From assembly GCF_903772925.1 (NCBI RefSeq), contig NZ_LR812090.1:3965830-4029829 (forward strand): a stretch of 64,000 bases of DNA, given 5' to 3'. Numbering within the stretch: the first letter of the stretch is position 1; the number at the start of each line of letters is the position of its first letter. The stretch comes from Alteromonas macleodii (lineage in GTDB: Bacteria; Pseudomonadota; Gammaproteobacteria; Enterobacterales; Alteromonadaceae). The notes beneath the pieces are model-generated. The model was not told the origin of the DNA and did not search any database. It saw only the letters and a program-made list of their open reading frames with translations. A program made the position numbers and the translations under genes. Positions 30,590-39,806 of the stretch are shown here, one piece after another.

Positions 30590-32296
30590 TTAGTGCGCTG
30601 ATGCTTCACCCGCTCCCTTAGGATAACGAATGCTCTCAACCAGCTCTTGAATTTCTTCAGGCGCTTCATCTGTTACTTTAAACACTAAGAAAGCAACAAT
30701 GAAGTTCACCATCATACCCAAAGTACCAATACCTTCAGGAGAGATACCAAACCACCAGTTGTCAGGCGTATTAGCAGCTGGGTTTACAAATTTAAAGTAG
30801 ATAATATAAGCCGCAGTAAACACAATGCCTGAAATCATTCCCGCAATAGCACCTTTGTCGTTCATGCGCTTGCTAAAGATACCCATAATAATGGCTGGGA
30901 AGAAACTCGATGCCGCCAAGCCAAAGGCAAAGGCCACCACCTGCGCCACAAATCCGGGCGGATTGATACCAAAGTAACCTGCAATGACAATAGCTACCGC
31001 TGCCGCCAATCTGGCGTACATCAGCTCGGCTTTATCCGTAATATTCGGCATAAAGTTTCGCTTCAGTAAGTCGTGGGATACAGAGGTGGAAATGACTAAC
31101 AGTAAGCCCGCTGAGGTAGAAAGGGCTGCTGCCACACCACCTGCCGCGACAAGCGCAATCACCCATGCTGGTAAGTTCGCAATTTCAGGGTTAGCCAATA
31201 CCATGATGTCGCGGTCAACTTTCATTTCGTTGCGCTCATCCCCCGAGTAGAACATTTTGCCATCGCCATTTTTATCTTCAAACGCGATAAGGCCAGTCTG
31301 TTCCCAATTTTTAATCCACGACGGCGCTTCTGCATAGCTGGTGCCCGTCATTTCTGGACCATTGATGGTCTCAATCATGTTTACACGAGCGAATGCTGCT
31401 AACGACGGTGCTGTAGTATAAAGAATGGCGATAAATGCTAATGCATAACCTGCTGATTTACGCGCATCGTGAACTTTAGGCACAGTAAAGAAGCGAACAA
31501 TTACGTGTGGAAGGCCCGCAGTACCCACCATTAGTGCAAAGGTGATAAAGAATACATCGATAGTACTTTTTGTCCCCGAGGTGTATTCATTGAACCCGAG
31601 CTCGACGGATAAATTATCGAGTTTCTGCAGCATATGCACCCCCGAACCGTCTGCCAAGGTCGCACCAAAACCGGTTTGTGGAAGGATATGCCCGGTAACC
31701 ATCATTGAGATAAATACGGCAGGTACTATGTACGCAAAAATCATTACGCAATATTGAGCAACCTGAGTGTAGGTAATGCCTTTCATGCCGCCAAGTACGG
31801 TGTAGAAGAACACGATAACCATACCAATAACAACGCCAGACACAATATCAACTTCTAAGAAACGGCTGAATACCACGCCTACGCCACGCATCTGACCTGC
31901 GACGTATGTGAAGCAAACAAAGATGGCACAAAATACCGCAACGGTACGTGCTGTTTGTGAGTAGTAACGATCACCAATAAAGTCAGGAACCGTAAACTTA
32001 CCGAACTTACGTAGATAAGGCGCTAAACAAAGTGCGAGTAGAACATAGCCGCCGGTCCAGCCCATAAGGTATACCGCACCGTCGTATCCCATAAATGAGA
32101 TAAGACCCGCCATTGATATAAACGATGCAGCCGACATCCAGTCTGCCGCTGTAGCCATACCGTTCATAACAGGGGGCACGCCACCACCCGCTACATAGAA
32201 GTCATTCGTCGACCCAGCGCGTGCCCAAATTGCAATTGCAATATATAGCGCGAACGACGCGCCAACGATAATGAATGTTAAAGTTTGAACGTCCAT
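30590..32296 (-). CDS. actP: Acetate/solute:sodium symporter, VC2705 type (ActP-like large subunit)
   Basis: 568 residues, SSS family (SLC5-like) inner-membrane symporter with about thirteen helices. It belongs to the subfamily paired with a small DUF4212 subunit, whose gene ends 3 bp upstream. A soluble insertion near residues 310-370 contains D-K-N-G-D-G-K-M, which looks like an EF-hand-type Ca2+ loop. Location beside a CrbS-like kinase and in the same region as acs supports acetate as substrate, but related short-chain acids are possible. Confidence 0.85.
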   Translation of the reverse strand: MDVQTLTFIIVGASFALYIAIAIWARAGSTNDFYVAGGGVPPVMNGMATAADWMSAASFISMAGLISFMGYDGAVYLMGWTGGYVLLALCLAPYLRKFGKFTVPDFIGDRYYSQTARTVAVFCAIFVCFTYVAGQMRGVGVVFSRFLEVDIVSGVVIGMVIVFFYTVLGGMKGITYTQVAQYCVMIFAYIVPAVFISMMVTGHILPQTGFGATLADGSGVHMLQKLDNLSVELGFNEYTSGTKSTIDVFFITFALMVGTAGLPHVIVRFFTVPKVHDARKSAGYALAFIAILYTTAPSLAAFARVNMIETINGPEMTGTSYAEAPSWIKNWEQTGLIAFEDKNGDGKMFYSGDERNEMKVDRDIMVLANPEIANLPAWVIALVAAGGVAAALSTSAGLLLVISTSVSHDLLKRNFMPNITDKAELMYARLAAAVAIVIAGYFGINPPGFVAQVVAFAFGLAASSFFPAIIMGIFSKRMNDKGAIAGMISGIVFTAAYIIYFKFVNPAANTPDNWWFGISPEGIGTLGMMVNFIVAFLVFKVTDEAPEEIQELVESIRYPKGAGEASAH

Positions 32297-32299
32297 GAT

Positions 32300-32566
32300 T
32301 TACTCCTCATCTACGCCGTAGCGTTTGTCCATGGCGTTCATCTTCGCCATATAGACAAAGATCAATGCAACAAATACGTAAATTGAGCCCTGTTGTGCAA
32401 ACCAGAAGCCTAATTTAAAGCCAAAGAACTGAATTTCATTTAAGATATCGACAAACAGTATGCCGGCACCAAATGATACGATGAACCAAACGACTAAAAG
32501 CTTAGCTAGGAGCGCAAGGTTTTCACTCCAGTAGGCTTTTTTGTCCTCTTCGTTTCTAAATGCCAT
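32300..32566 (-). CDS. DUF4212 small subunit of sodium:solute symporter
   Basis: 88 residues, two hydrophobic helices (about 18-40 and 58-75) and a charged N-terminus. Members of this family (DUF4212, the small partner of VC2705-type symporters) always lie directly before the large subunit gene, as here with a 3-bp gap. Role in the transporter is not known in detail. A tandem palindrome lies about 180 bp upstream, in the gap shared with the CrbS-like kinase gene. Confidence 0.9.
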   Translation of the reverse strand: MAFRNEEDKKAYWSENLALLAKLLVVWFIVSFGAGILFVDILNEIQFFGFKLGFWFAQQGSIYVFVALIFVYMAKMNAMDKRYGVDEE

Positions 32567-32745
32567 TGTTTCACCCTCATGTCAGGTTAACTAGTTGTTA
32601 TGATTTTACAATTCCCTAACGCTCGGCTTTGTTAACGTTATTGCTGCGTTTGAAACTTTTGTTCACAACAGAAACAAAGCAGCAAAAGTCAAGCATTTAG
32701 GAGGTCGGCTATTACTCTAGACCTGAGGTGTGAAATTCAAAATGA

Positions 32746-32772
32746 GACCATGGTCGTAGGTAGACCATGGTC
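32746..32772. promoter_or_regulatory. Tandem GACCATGGTC palindromes between symporter operon and crbS
   Basis: Two perfect copies of GACCATGGTC, 32746-32755 and 32763-32772, 17 bp apart from start to start. The left one is set in CAAAATGAGACCATGGTC, nearly the same as CAAAATGAGACTTTGGTC upstream of acs. Candidate binding sites for the CrbR-like regulator. Inference from repetition and gene context. Confidence 0.6.
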
Positions 32773-32823
32773 GAAATGATTATAATATCAGCACAGTTGT
32801 TAAAACTAAGTTAAAGGAAGATT

Positions 32824-35800
32824 ATGGTTTTTGGTTGGGTAACGCTTGCAGTCTTGTACCTTTTTTTGCTGTTTTCATTAGCAAGTTGGGGAGAAAAGAA
32901 CTCGCCTACCGCAAGAGCATTGACCTCTCACCCTGCCATTTATTCATTAGCTCTGGCAATCTACTGTACCGCATGGACCTTCTTTGGCATGGTGGGGCAA
33001 GCAAGCAGGGATACGTGGATTTACCTTCCGATTATGCTCGGACCTATCCTAGTCTATGCACTGGGATACAAGTTTATTTATAAACTAACGTTGGTAAGTA
33101 AAAAGCAGCATATTACGACCATTTCAGACTTCATTGCGTCACGCTATGGCAAACGCCAAACCGTTGCCCTAGTCGTTACTCTTATTGCCCTACTTGCAAC
33201 TATTCCCTACATTGCGCTTCAGCTTAAGGCGGTAGGCGCCACCTTTCAATTGTTAACTCAGCAACCTAACAGCAATGGAATTATCATTGCTGCTACAGGC
33301 TTTATTGCTGCCTTCGCCATTTATTTTGGTACACGCCAAACTGATGTAACAGAGTATAGGCGTGGCCTTATGCTAGCCATAGCATTTGAGTCCACGATCA
33401 AGCTTCTTGCTTTAGTGCTGGTTGCTGTCGTGGGTTATAGCGCGTGGAAGCGCACCCAGTCTGGTGCATTTTTCGAAAGTTTTACTAACGAAATTGCACT
33501 TGCTCAGTTCGGTTCATTTAGCTTCATTGCACAAACCATTATGGCTGCGGCAGCCATTGTCTGCTTACCTCGTCAGTTTCACGTTGCCATTATCGATAAC
33601 TTAAGCCTGGGGCACATACGCACAGCGCGTTGGCTATTCCCGCTCTACCTAACCATTATTTCTGCAGTTATTCCCGTTATTGCTATCGCAGGTAAAGCTA
33701 TTTTTGCAGGTCAGGGCATTGAACCTGACTCATATGTATTGTCTCTTGCGATGTTTTCGGAGTCTGCGCTTCTTCAAGTCATCGTTTTTGTCGGTGGTTT
33801 GTCTGCGGCTACTGCTATGATCATAGTCGCTACGCTAACCCTTAGTACCATGCTTACCAACGACGTGATATTGCCACGAATTTTAGCGTTCACAGGCAAC
33901 ACCGACGACAAAAAAGACGTATCCAAAAAAATCCGCCTAATTAGACGGATTGTTATTGCCTTTATTTTATTGATGGCTTTTCTCTACCACCAGCAAATGA
34001 CCAGCAGTCGCTCTCTACACTCCATTGGCCTTATCGCGTTTTCACTGGTTATCCAGCTGATGCCTGCCATTGTCGGCGGTCTTTACTGGAAACGCGCTCA
34101 TGCCCACGGCGTTTATGCGGGGCTTATGGTCGGGCTTGTTATCTGGGTGCTTTGGTTAGTGCTTCCTATTGTAAGTGAGCAAGTCTCTCAAATGGAGCAA
34201 AACGAACTTATAAGCCAGGGGGCCATGATTAGCTTGGCTGCAAACACCTTTGTTTACGTACTCTTTTCTCACTTCGCTCCCCAACGCCTTATTGACAGAA
34301 TGCAAGCAGAAGCATTCGTTTCACCCGCTATATCTGGCAATAATACAGTTAAAGCCCAAGCGACGAACGTTACCGTGTCTGATCTCATCACCTTGCTTTC
34401 AACCTTTATGGGAACAGGGCGCTGCGACCAACTTCTTGACCAATACCAACAGTTAAATAATTGCCAGCTAAGCCATACCGAAACACCTGATGAATCGTTC
34501 TTATCGTTTTGTGAACGGGCCCTTGGCGGTGTAATTGGTGCATCGAGCGCTAAGGTTTTACTGGACAGTGCGCTGCGTGGTAAGAAAATGGACTTCACTG
34601 AGGTTATTAACTTTTTCGACGATACCACGCAGGCGATGCAATTTAATATGACAGCGCTGTTAACCTCCCTTGAAAACATGGATCAAGGCATTAGCGTGGT
34701 AGATAAGCATTTAAATTTGGTTGCTTGGAACAAGCGTTACGCTAACCTGTACCCTTACCCTGACAACTTACTTGCTGTGGGCACGCCCATAGAAAAGCTC
34801 ATCCGCTACAATGCTTCTCAAGGCGAATTTGGAACTCACGACGTCGATGCTGAAGTAGAAAAACGCTTAGCGCACTTGCGCTCTGGCATGCCACACCGCT
34901 TCACTCGACAACGCAAAGATGGCCGGGTCATTGAAATGGTGGGTAACCCACTGCCCGGCGGCGGCTTTGTAACAAGCTTCAACGACATCACAGGGCACGT
35001 GGAAATTCAGCAAGCGCTTGAAGAATCGAATATTGACCTTGAAGCTCGTATTAAAAAGCGTACTGAAGAAGTGCACTCTATCAACGCTGAGCTTCGCCTT
35101 GAAATAGAACGACGCTCAGAGGCCGAAAAAGAACTAATAAGAGCACGAAAAGCAGCAGAAGATGCCAACGCCAGTAAAACCCGTTTCTTAGCACTTGCCA
35201 GTCATGACGTACTTCAGCCGCTTAATGCGGCTAAGCTCTACGTAAGTGCTTTGGAAGAGCAGGAACTATCTGAGCAGGCCCAAGCTATTATTCAGAAACT
35301 TGGCCATAGCGTTAGTTCAAGTGAAACGCTCATCGGCACCTTGCTTGATATTGCTAGATTAGATCAAGGGGAAATGAAACCCGATATCGAATCAATTGAT
35401 GTAAGTGCCCTACTCTCTCCGTTAGTTGATGAAATGGCAATGCGTGCCCGTGAAAAAGGGCTAGGATTTAAAGCGATTATTCGCCCTTGCTGGGTACGAG
35501 GGGATAAAACCTATTTATACCGAATTACTCAAAACTTGTTATCAAATGCAGTGAAATACACCGAAAAAGGGCGGGTTCTTTTTACCGTTAAAGCTGTTAA
35601 AGAAGTAGTTTATTTCAAGGTTATCGATACAGGTATTGGTATTTCTAATGATAAAAAAGACAGTATATTCGGCGATTTCTTTCGCGCCAACGAAAGTAAA
35701 GAGCATGGGTTAGGCTTGGGTTTGGGCGTGGTGCGCCGCTTAAGCCTACAGTTGAACAGTGATATCAGAGTTAACTCGAAAGTTGGCAAAGGAAGCTGCT

Positions 35801-36267
35801 TTGCGTTTTCTCTTGCCAAAGCTGAGCCAAAACTGGTTTCTAATGTAGCATCAAAGCCACGCAGCACCACGTTCACAGGAATGGATGTACTTTGTGTTGA
35901 CGATCAAAGGGAAAACTTAGATGCCATGCAAACCCTATTGCAAAAATGGGGAGTTAATGTTTTCTTGGCGAATAACTGGGAAGATGCGCTTAAGGTTTGT
36001 GAAGTTATCCAGCCTCAAATCTTACTGATGGATTACCAACTTAGTTTTGATGATGAGAAAAATGGGCTCGCGCTGATTGAAGAAATAAGACATCGGTTGA
36101 ACATCGTTGTGCCGGCAGCCCTGATAACGGCTACGCCAGATGATAGTTTAGTTACCCAATGTAAGGCACAAGGTGTTAACTTTTTGGCGAAGCCGTTAAA
36201 ACCAGCAAAGCTTCGTGCGCTACTTCAAAGTATGACCCGTTACATTAGAGAAGCAAAAAACGTGTAG
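32824..36267 (+). CDS. crbS: CrbS-like hybrid sensor histidine kinase with SSS transporter domain
   Basis: 1147 residues. The N-terminal half (about 1-500) is a sodium:solute-symporter-like membrane domain of about thirteen helices; a PAS domain follows (about 612-735), then a coiled coil, a HisKA domain with phosphoacceptor His794 (A-S-H-D-V-L-Q-P-L), a HATPase domain (N-box N-L-L-S-N-A-V-K-Y) and a C-terminal receiver with Asp1070. This is the build of CrbS/MxtR, which with CrbR/ErdR switches on acs in Vibrio and Pseudomonas when acetate is used. The symporter-like domain probably senses the substrate. Divergent from the symporter operon; good AAGGAAG ribosome site. Confidence 0.9.
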   Translation: MVFGWVTLAVLYLFLLFSLASWGEKNSPTARALTSHPAIYSLALAIYCTAWTFFGMVGQASRDTWIYLPIMLGPILVYALGYKFIYKLTLVSKKQHITTISDFIASRYGKRQTVALVVTLIALLATIPYIALQLKAVGATFQLLTQQPNSNGIIIAATGFIAAFAIYFGTRQTDVTEYRRGLMLAIAFESTIKLLALVLVAVVGYSAWKRTQSGAFFESFTNEIALAQFGSFSFIAQTIMAAAAIVCLPRQFHVAIIDNLSLGHIRTARWLFPLYLTIISAVIPVIAIAGKAIFAGQGIEPDSYVLSLAMFSESALLQVIVFVGGLSAATAMIIVATLTLSTMLTNDVILPRILAFTGNTDDKKDVSKKIRLIRRIVIAFILLMAFLYHQQMTSSRSLHSIGLIAFSLVIQLMPAIVGGLYWKRAHAHGVYAGLMVGLVIWVLWLVLPIVSEQVSQMEQNELISQGAMISLAANTFVYVLFSHFAPQRLIDRMQAEAFVSPAISGNNTVKAQATNVTVSDLITLLSTFMGTGRCDQLLDQYQQLNNCQLSHTETPDESFLSFCERALGGVIGASSAKVLLDSALRGKKMDFTEVINFFDDTTQAMQFNMTALLTSLENMDQGISVVDKHLNLVAWNKRYANLYPYPDNLLAVGTPIEKLIRYNASQGEFGTHDVDAEVEKRLAHLRSGMPHRFTRQRKDGRVIEMVGNPLPGGGFVTSFNDITGHVEIQQALEESNIDLEARIKKRTEEVHSINAELRLEIERRSEAEKELIRARKAAEDANASKTRFLALASHDVLQPLNAAKLYVSALEEQELSEQAQAIIQKLGHSVSSSETLIGTLLDIARLDQGEMKPDIESIDVSALLSPLVDEMAMRAREKGLGFKAIIRPCWVRGDKTYLYRITQNLLSNAVKYTEKGRVLFTVKAVKEVVYFKVIDTGIGISNDKKDSIFGDFFRANESKEHGLGLGLGVVRRLSLQLNSDIRVNSKVGKGSCFAFSLAKAEPKLVSNVASKPRSTTFTGMDVLCVDDQRENLDAMQTLLQKWGVNVFLANNWEDALKVCEVIQPQILLMDYQLSFDDEKNGLALIEEIRHRLNIVVPAALITATPDDSLVTQCKAQGVNFLAKPLKPAKLRALLQSMTRYIREAKNV

Positions 36268-36346
36268 TACATGGGGAGCGACGATACATTTTCACCACGT
36301 TTTTCGCTCTCTATAGATGAACTTCAAACAACGTATTAAGACGTGC

Positions 36347-36970
36347 CTATAATAACTCGTCCTGCGGTTTAGCCTCTTCGGTCTTAACTACCGGCTTATC
36401 TGCACTGGACTTAGCGACGACTTTGCCCATTGCGCCCCATTTCTCCTTTGGGTTAAGCAGCACAGGGCGAGTTAGAATTAAGTTATTTGGGTACATTAGG
36501 GTTTCACGCTCTGAAGTAAGTAAACGTGTACTAAATGGACCAACGTCCGCAATAACACCCTCTATGTAGTTATCGCCATCAAGAATACGTACATGATTAC
36601 CACGCCTATAAGCCACATTCGTTAACAAGATAAAGTACGCTGTGATGTTACTAATAAGTGACCAGCTTGCGAAAAGGGCCACCCCAGTGACAGTTATGAT
36701 TGACGTAGAAAGTACAAGTAAGCCCGAGAAATCAATACCCCATGCCAGAAGCAGCAGGGAAAGCGATACTGTAGCGACAATCACACGCGCAGCAAAAAGC
36801 CCTTTCAAGGCACTCGTTGATTTAAGCTTTGATTTTTCGATATTAGTTTCTAATTTTGGCAGTAACTTCCGCGACATTGCCAAGTAGATAAGCAGAACTA
36901 AACCACTGAACACGACGTTTGACTGGTACTGAACTAACCACGCCAAAAAACCATGCCACCACTCATTCAT
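36347..36970 (-). CDS. Small mechanosensitive (MscS-like) channel protein
   Basis: 207 residues from ATG 36970, with AAGGAT 8 bp upstream. Three hydrophobic segments: about 17-35, 58-78 and 85-118. The third continues into L-I-S-N-I-T-A-Y-F-I-L-L and the beta-domain start R-R-G-N-H-V-R-I, as in MscS TM3 and middle domain. It lacks most of the C-terminal vestibule of the 286-residue E. coli MscS, and ends in a charged tail. It probably acts in osmotic protection, but this short type is not well studied. Confidence 0.82.
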   Translation of the reverse strand: MNEWWHGFLAWLVQYQSNVVFSGLVLLIYLAMSRKLLPKLETNIEKSKLKSTSALKGLFAARVIVATVSLSLLLLAWGIDFSGLLVLSTSIITVTGVALFASWSLISNITAYFILLTNVAYRRGNHVRILDGDNYIEGVIADVGPFSTRLLTSERETLMYPNNLILTRPVLLNPKEKWGAMGKVVAKSSADKPVVKTEEAKPQDELL

Positions 36971-37306
36971 CAACTTTAATCCTTAATTCTTTTCGTTAAG
37001 CATGCTGACTTAAAATTATTAATATCATTTTTAAACAGCCAGCGCGCTCTAATGCTAACGTGAATAACAAACAAGTTCATGCATTAAAAGCAATCGACAC
37101 AACAAGAATTATTCGTAAGACTCCCCCTACCACTTCAATTAGTATGCGCGCAAAAATGACTTGTCTAATTTTAATACCAGCCCGCATAGAAATTAACCTA
37201 TTGAGTGGGCGATTATCTATACAGATTGGTATACTCACGTGCTAACGTGGTAAATGAAACGTCGATTCAACGACAAAATAAATCTCAAACTACAGGCTTT
37301 TTAATA
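36971..37306. other. Gene-free region upstream of rimK
   Basis: 336 bp between the divergent MscS-like and rimK genes. The frame that extends rimK leftwards for 34 codons does not resemble the family. A short 8-9 base direct repeat (GCTAACGTG) occurs near 37050 and 37240. No operator or other gene recognised. Confidence 0.4.
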
Positions 37307-38212
37307 ATGCGCATCGCTATTCTTTCAAGAAATCCACGTCTTTACTCTACTTCACGCTTGGTGGAAGCTGGGCAGGCTCGCGGGCATGAGGTCGACGTTA
37401 TCGACACTATGCACTGCTACATGGATATCACGAGCGCGCGACCGTCTGTTCGCTATAACGGTAAAAAACTGCCTTACTATGATGCAGTGATCCCGCGTAT
37501 CGGTGCATCTGTTAGCTTTTACGGCACCTCTGTCGTTCGTCAATTTGAAATGATGGGGACATATAGCCTTAATGAGTCAGTAGCGATTAGCCGTTCGCGA
37601 GATAAACTGCGCTCACTACAGCTGCTTTCGCGCAAAGGCATTGGCATGCCTAGAACCGGCTTTGCTCATCATCCAGATAAAATTGACGATGTGATCAAAA
37701 CCGTGGGTGGCGCACCAGTGGTTATTAAGCTGCTAGAAGGTACCCAAGGTATAGGTGTGGTTCTGGCTGATACGCAAAAAGCCGCAGAGTCGATTATTGA
37801 AGCGTTTATGGGGCTTAATGCCAGTATCTTAGTACAGGAATTTATCAAAGAGGCGGGCGGCTCCGATATACGCTGCTTTGTAGTTGGTGGAAAAGTCGTT
37901 GCCGCTATGAAGCGTCAGGCTGCTCCGGGAGAGTTTCGCTCTAACCTTCACCGCGGTGGTCAGGCAAGTTTAGTTCGATTAAGCCCTGCCGAGCGCAAAA
38001 CGGCGGTAGATGCAGCAAAAACCATGGGACTAAACTGTTGTGGTGTAGACATTCTTCGCTCAAACAACGGTCCTGTGGTGATGGAAGTTAACTCTTCACC
38101 GGGCCTGGAAGGTATCGAAAAAGCGACCAACAAAGATGTTGCCAGTATGATTATTGAGTTCATTGAAAAGAGCGCAGAGCCGCACAAAACCAAAACCCGC
38201 GGTAAAGGCTAA
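37307..38212 (+). CDS. rimK: Ribosomal protein S6--L-glutamate ligase RimK
   Basis: ATP-grasp ligase that adds glutamate residues to the C-terminus of ribosomal protein S6. The start at 37307 (M-R-I-A-I-L-S-R-N) gives 301 residues, the length of E. coli RimK; an in-frame extension of 34 codons upstream is not conserved. Seen are the ATP-binding segment [21 protein letters not shown] and the metal-binding end [13 protein letters not shown]. First gene of a likely operon with a zinc deacylase and a RimB-like protease. Confidence 0.94.
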   Translation: MRIAILSRNPRLYSTSRLVEAGQARGHEVDVIDTMHCYMDITSARPSVRYNGKKLPYYDAVIPRIGASVSFYGTSVVRQFEMMGTYSLNESVAISRSRDKLRSLQLLSRKGIGMPRTGFAHHPDKIDDVIKTVGGAPVVIKLLEGTQGIGVVLADTQKAAESIIEAFMGLNASILVQEFIKEAGGSDIRCFVVGGKVVAAMKRQAAPGEFRSNLHRGGQASLVRLSPAERKTAVDAAKTMGLNCCGVDILRSNNGPVVMEVNSSPGLEGIEKATNKDVASMIIEFIEKSAEPHKTKTRGKG

Positions 38213-38254
38213 CCCCTTCAACCTACGCAGTAACGTAAATATAGGAAAACGTTA

Positions 38255-39286
38255 GTGGTAAATGATGTTTTAAAAATTGGGGGTGAAAGCATTGCTCCTG
38301 GCGAAACAAAAAAGATTGAGTTGGAGATGCCACCGTTATACACGGCTACCAACATGAGTATTCCCGTTTATGTGAAGCGTGGAAAGCGACCAGGCCCAAT
38401 TATGTTCGTAAGCGCAGCCATTCACGGTGACGAGTTAAACGGTATTGAAATAGTGGGTCGGCTGATTCGCTCGAAGGCTATTGAGCGTTTAAGAGGCACC
38501 TTGATAGCGGTGCCCATGGTTAATGTGTATGGCGTATTAAACCAGTCTCGTTATTTACCCGACAGACGCGATTTGAACCGCAGTTTTCCGGGTAGTAAAA
38601 AGGGCTCGCTTGCCGGCCGACTAGCGAACCTGTTTTTTAAGGAAGTCGTAAGTAAATGTGACGTGGGCATCGACCTTCATACAGGCGCTATCCACCGTAG
38701 TAATTTGCCACAAATACGCGCAGATCTAGACGATCCTGAAGTACTGGAAATGGCTAAGGCGTTTGGTGTGCCGGTATTATTAAACGCGGAATTACGAGAC
38801 GGTTCATTGCGCGAGGCGGCCAGTGAAAATGGCGTAAAAATATTGCTTTATGAAGCAGGCCAAGCACTACGCTATGACGAGTTTTCTATTCGCGCAGGCG
38901 TAAAAGGTATTATCAATACCATGCGTCACTTAGGCATGCTAAACAAAAGCCGTAGCAAAGGCCATAGCATTGAGCGTTTCATTGCCAGACAAAGTGGCTG
39001 GGTACGCGCGCCTGAAAGTGGGTTTGTCAATCATCTTGCACAGCTAGGCGATCATGTTGAAAAAGGCGACAAACTGGCCACTATTTCAGATCCATTTGGC
39101 AATTATTTAGACAGCCTTGAAAGCCCTGCTGAAGGCGTTGTTATTGGTAAACAAAATATTCCGCTTACCCAAGAAGGCGAAGCCGTTTACCACATTGCAT
39201 ACTTTTCAGAGCCTGATACTGTTGCCGAACATGTAGAACTATTACAAGACAATTTATTGCCACCAGAGCAAAGCCCTGATTTATAA
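38255..39286 (+). CDS. Succinylglutamate desuccinylase/aspartoacylase-family zinc hydrolase
   Basis: 343 residues, GTG start with AGGA upstream. M14-type zinc site: His57 and Glu60 (H-G-D-E) with His142 (D-L-H-T-G), the D-L-N-R-S-F-P-G substrate motif and Glu200 (Y-E-A-G) as general base. A C-terminal barrel-sandwich region (about 255-320) resembles biotinyl/lipoyl domains. Located 42 bp after rimK and 15 bp before the RimB-like gene, so it may trim glutamyl tails or process a related peptide; this is inference. AstE itself is not indicated, because no arginine-succinyl pathway genes are nearby. Confidence 0.85.
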   Translation: MVNDVLKIGGESIAPGETKKIELEMPPLYTATNMSIPVYVKRGKRPGPIMFVSAAIHGDELNGIEIVGRLIRSKAIERLRGTLIAVPMVNVYGVLNQSRYLPDRRDLNRSFPGSKKGSLAGRLANLFFKEVVSKCDVGIDLHTGAIHRSNLPQIRADLDDPEVLEMAKAFGVPVLLNAELRDGSLREAASENGVKILLYEAGQALRYDEFSIRAGVKGIINTMRHLGMLNKSRSKGHSIERFIARQSGWVRAPESGFVNHLAQLGDHVEKGDKLATISDPFGNYLDSLESPAEGVVIGKQNIPLTQEGEAVYHIAYFSEPDTVAEHVELLQDNLLPPEQSPDL

Positions 39287-39301
39287 ATTGGTAGAAATCT
39301 G

Positions 39302-39736
39302 ATGAACAACAAAAAAATTGTAGGAGCGGTAGAACTGTGCGACTTGCCCAAACTTGCTATCTCCGACTTAACCGTGCGTGTTGATACAGGTGCGGCAACA
39401 TCGTCACTTCATGTAGACAACATCGAAGAATTTGATCACAACGATGAACTATGGATAAAGTTTGATATCCACCCTGATATTCATAACGTTGAGCGTGTGG
39501 TACGCAGGGAAGCACGAGTTGAAGGTAAAAAACGCGTAAAAAGCTCAACAGCTACACGTGAGAAACGCTATGTTATCATTACGCCTATCGTTATGGACGG
39601 ATTCCAGTGGGATATCCAGTTAACGCTTACAGACCGCTCTGAAATGACTTACTTAATGCTACTTGGCAGAGAGGCGATGAGTGGACAGTTTATTGTAGAC
39701 CCCGAACACGACTTTTTACTTACAGGAAAAGATTAG
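39302..39736 (+). CDS. rimB: RimB-like retropepsin-fold zinc protease (DUF785)
   Basis: 144 residues. Retropepsin-like active-site motif V-D-T-G-A-A-T-S-S-L with Asp28, and L-L-G-R-E-A-M near 119-125. This family (often annotated as ATP-dependent zinc protease) is encoded with rimK in many bacteria; in Pseudomonas the RimABK proteins modify ribosomal protein S6 and respond to cyclic di-GMP. Here the gene lies 15 bp after the deacylase gene. No signal peptide. Confidence 0.82.
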   Translation: MNNKKIVGAVELCDLPKLAISDLTVRVDTGAATSSLHVDNIEEFDHNDELWIKFDIHPDIHNVERVVRREARVEGKKRVKSSTATREKRYVIITPIVMDGFQWDIQLTLTDRSEMTYLMLLGREAMSGQFIVDPEHDFLLTGKD

Positions 39737-39806
39737 CAGCTAAAAAAGGGGCTATACTTTAGCAAAGCACGTAGCAGGGCTCGCGCCACGTATATGAGTT
39801 AAAAAT

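Noticed and set aside
36276..36309. GAGCGA / TCGCTC arms after the CrbS-like gene
   Set aside because: Six-base arms with a 22-base spacer are not convincing as a terminator.
37060..37245. 61-codon open frame upstream of rimK
   Set aside because: No ribosome site, no recognisable protein character, overlaps the probable rimK promoter region.
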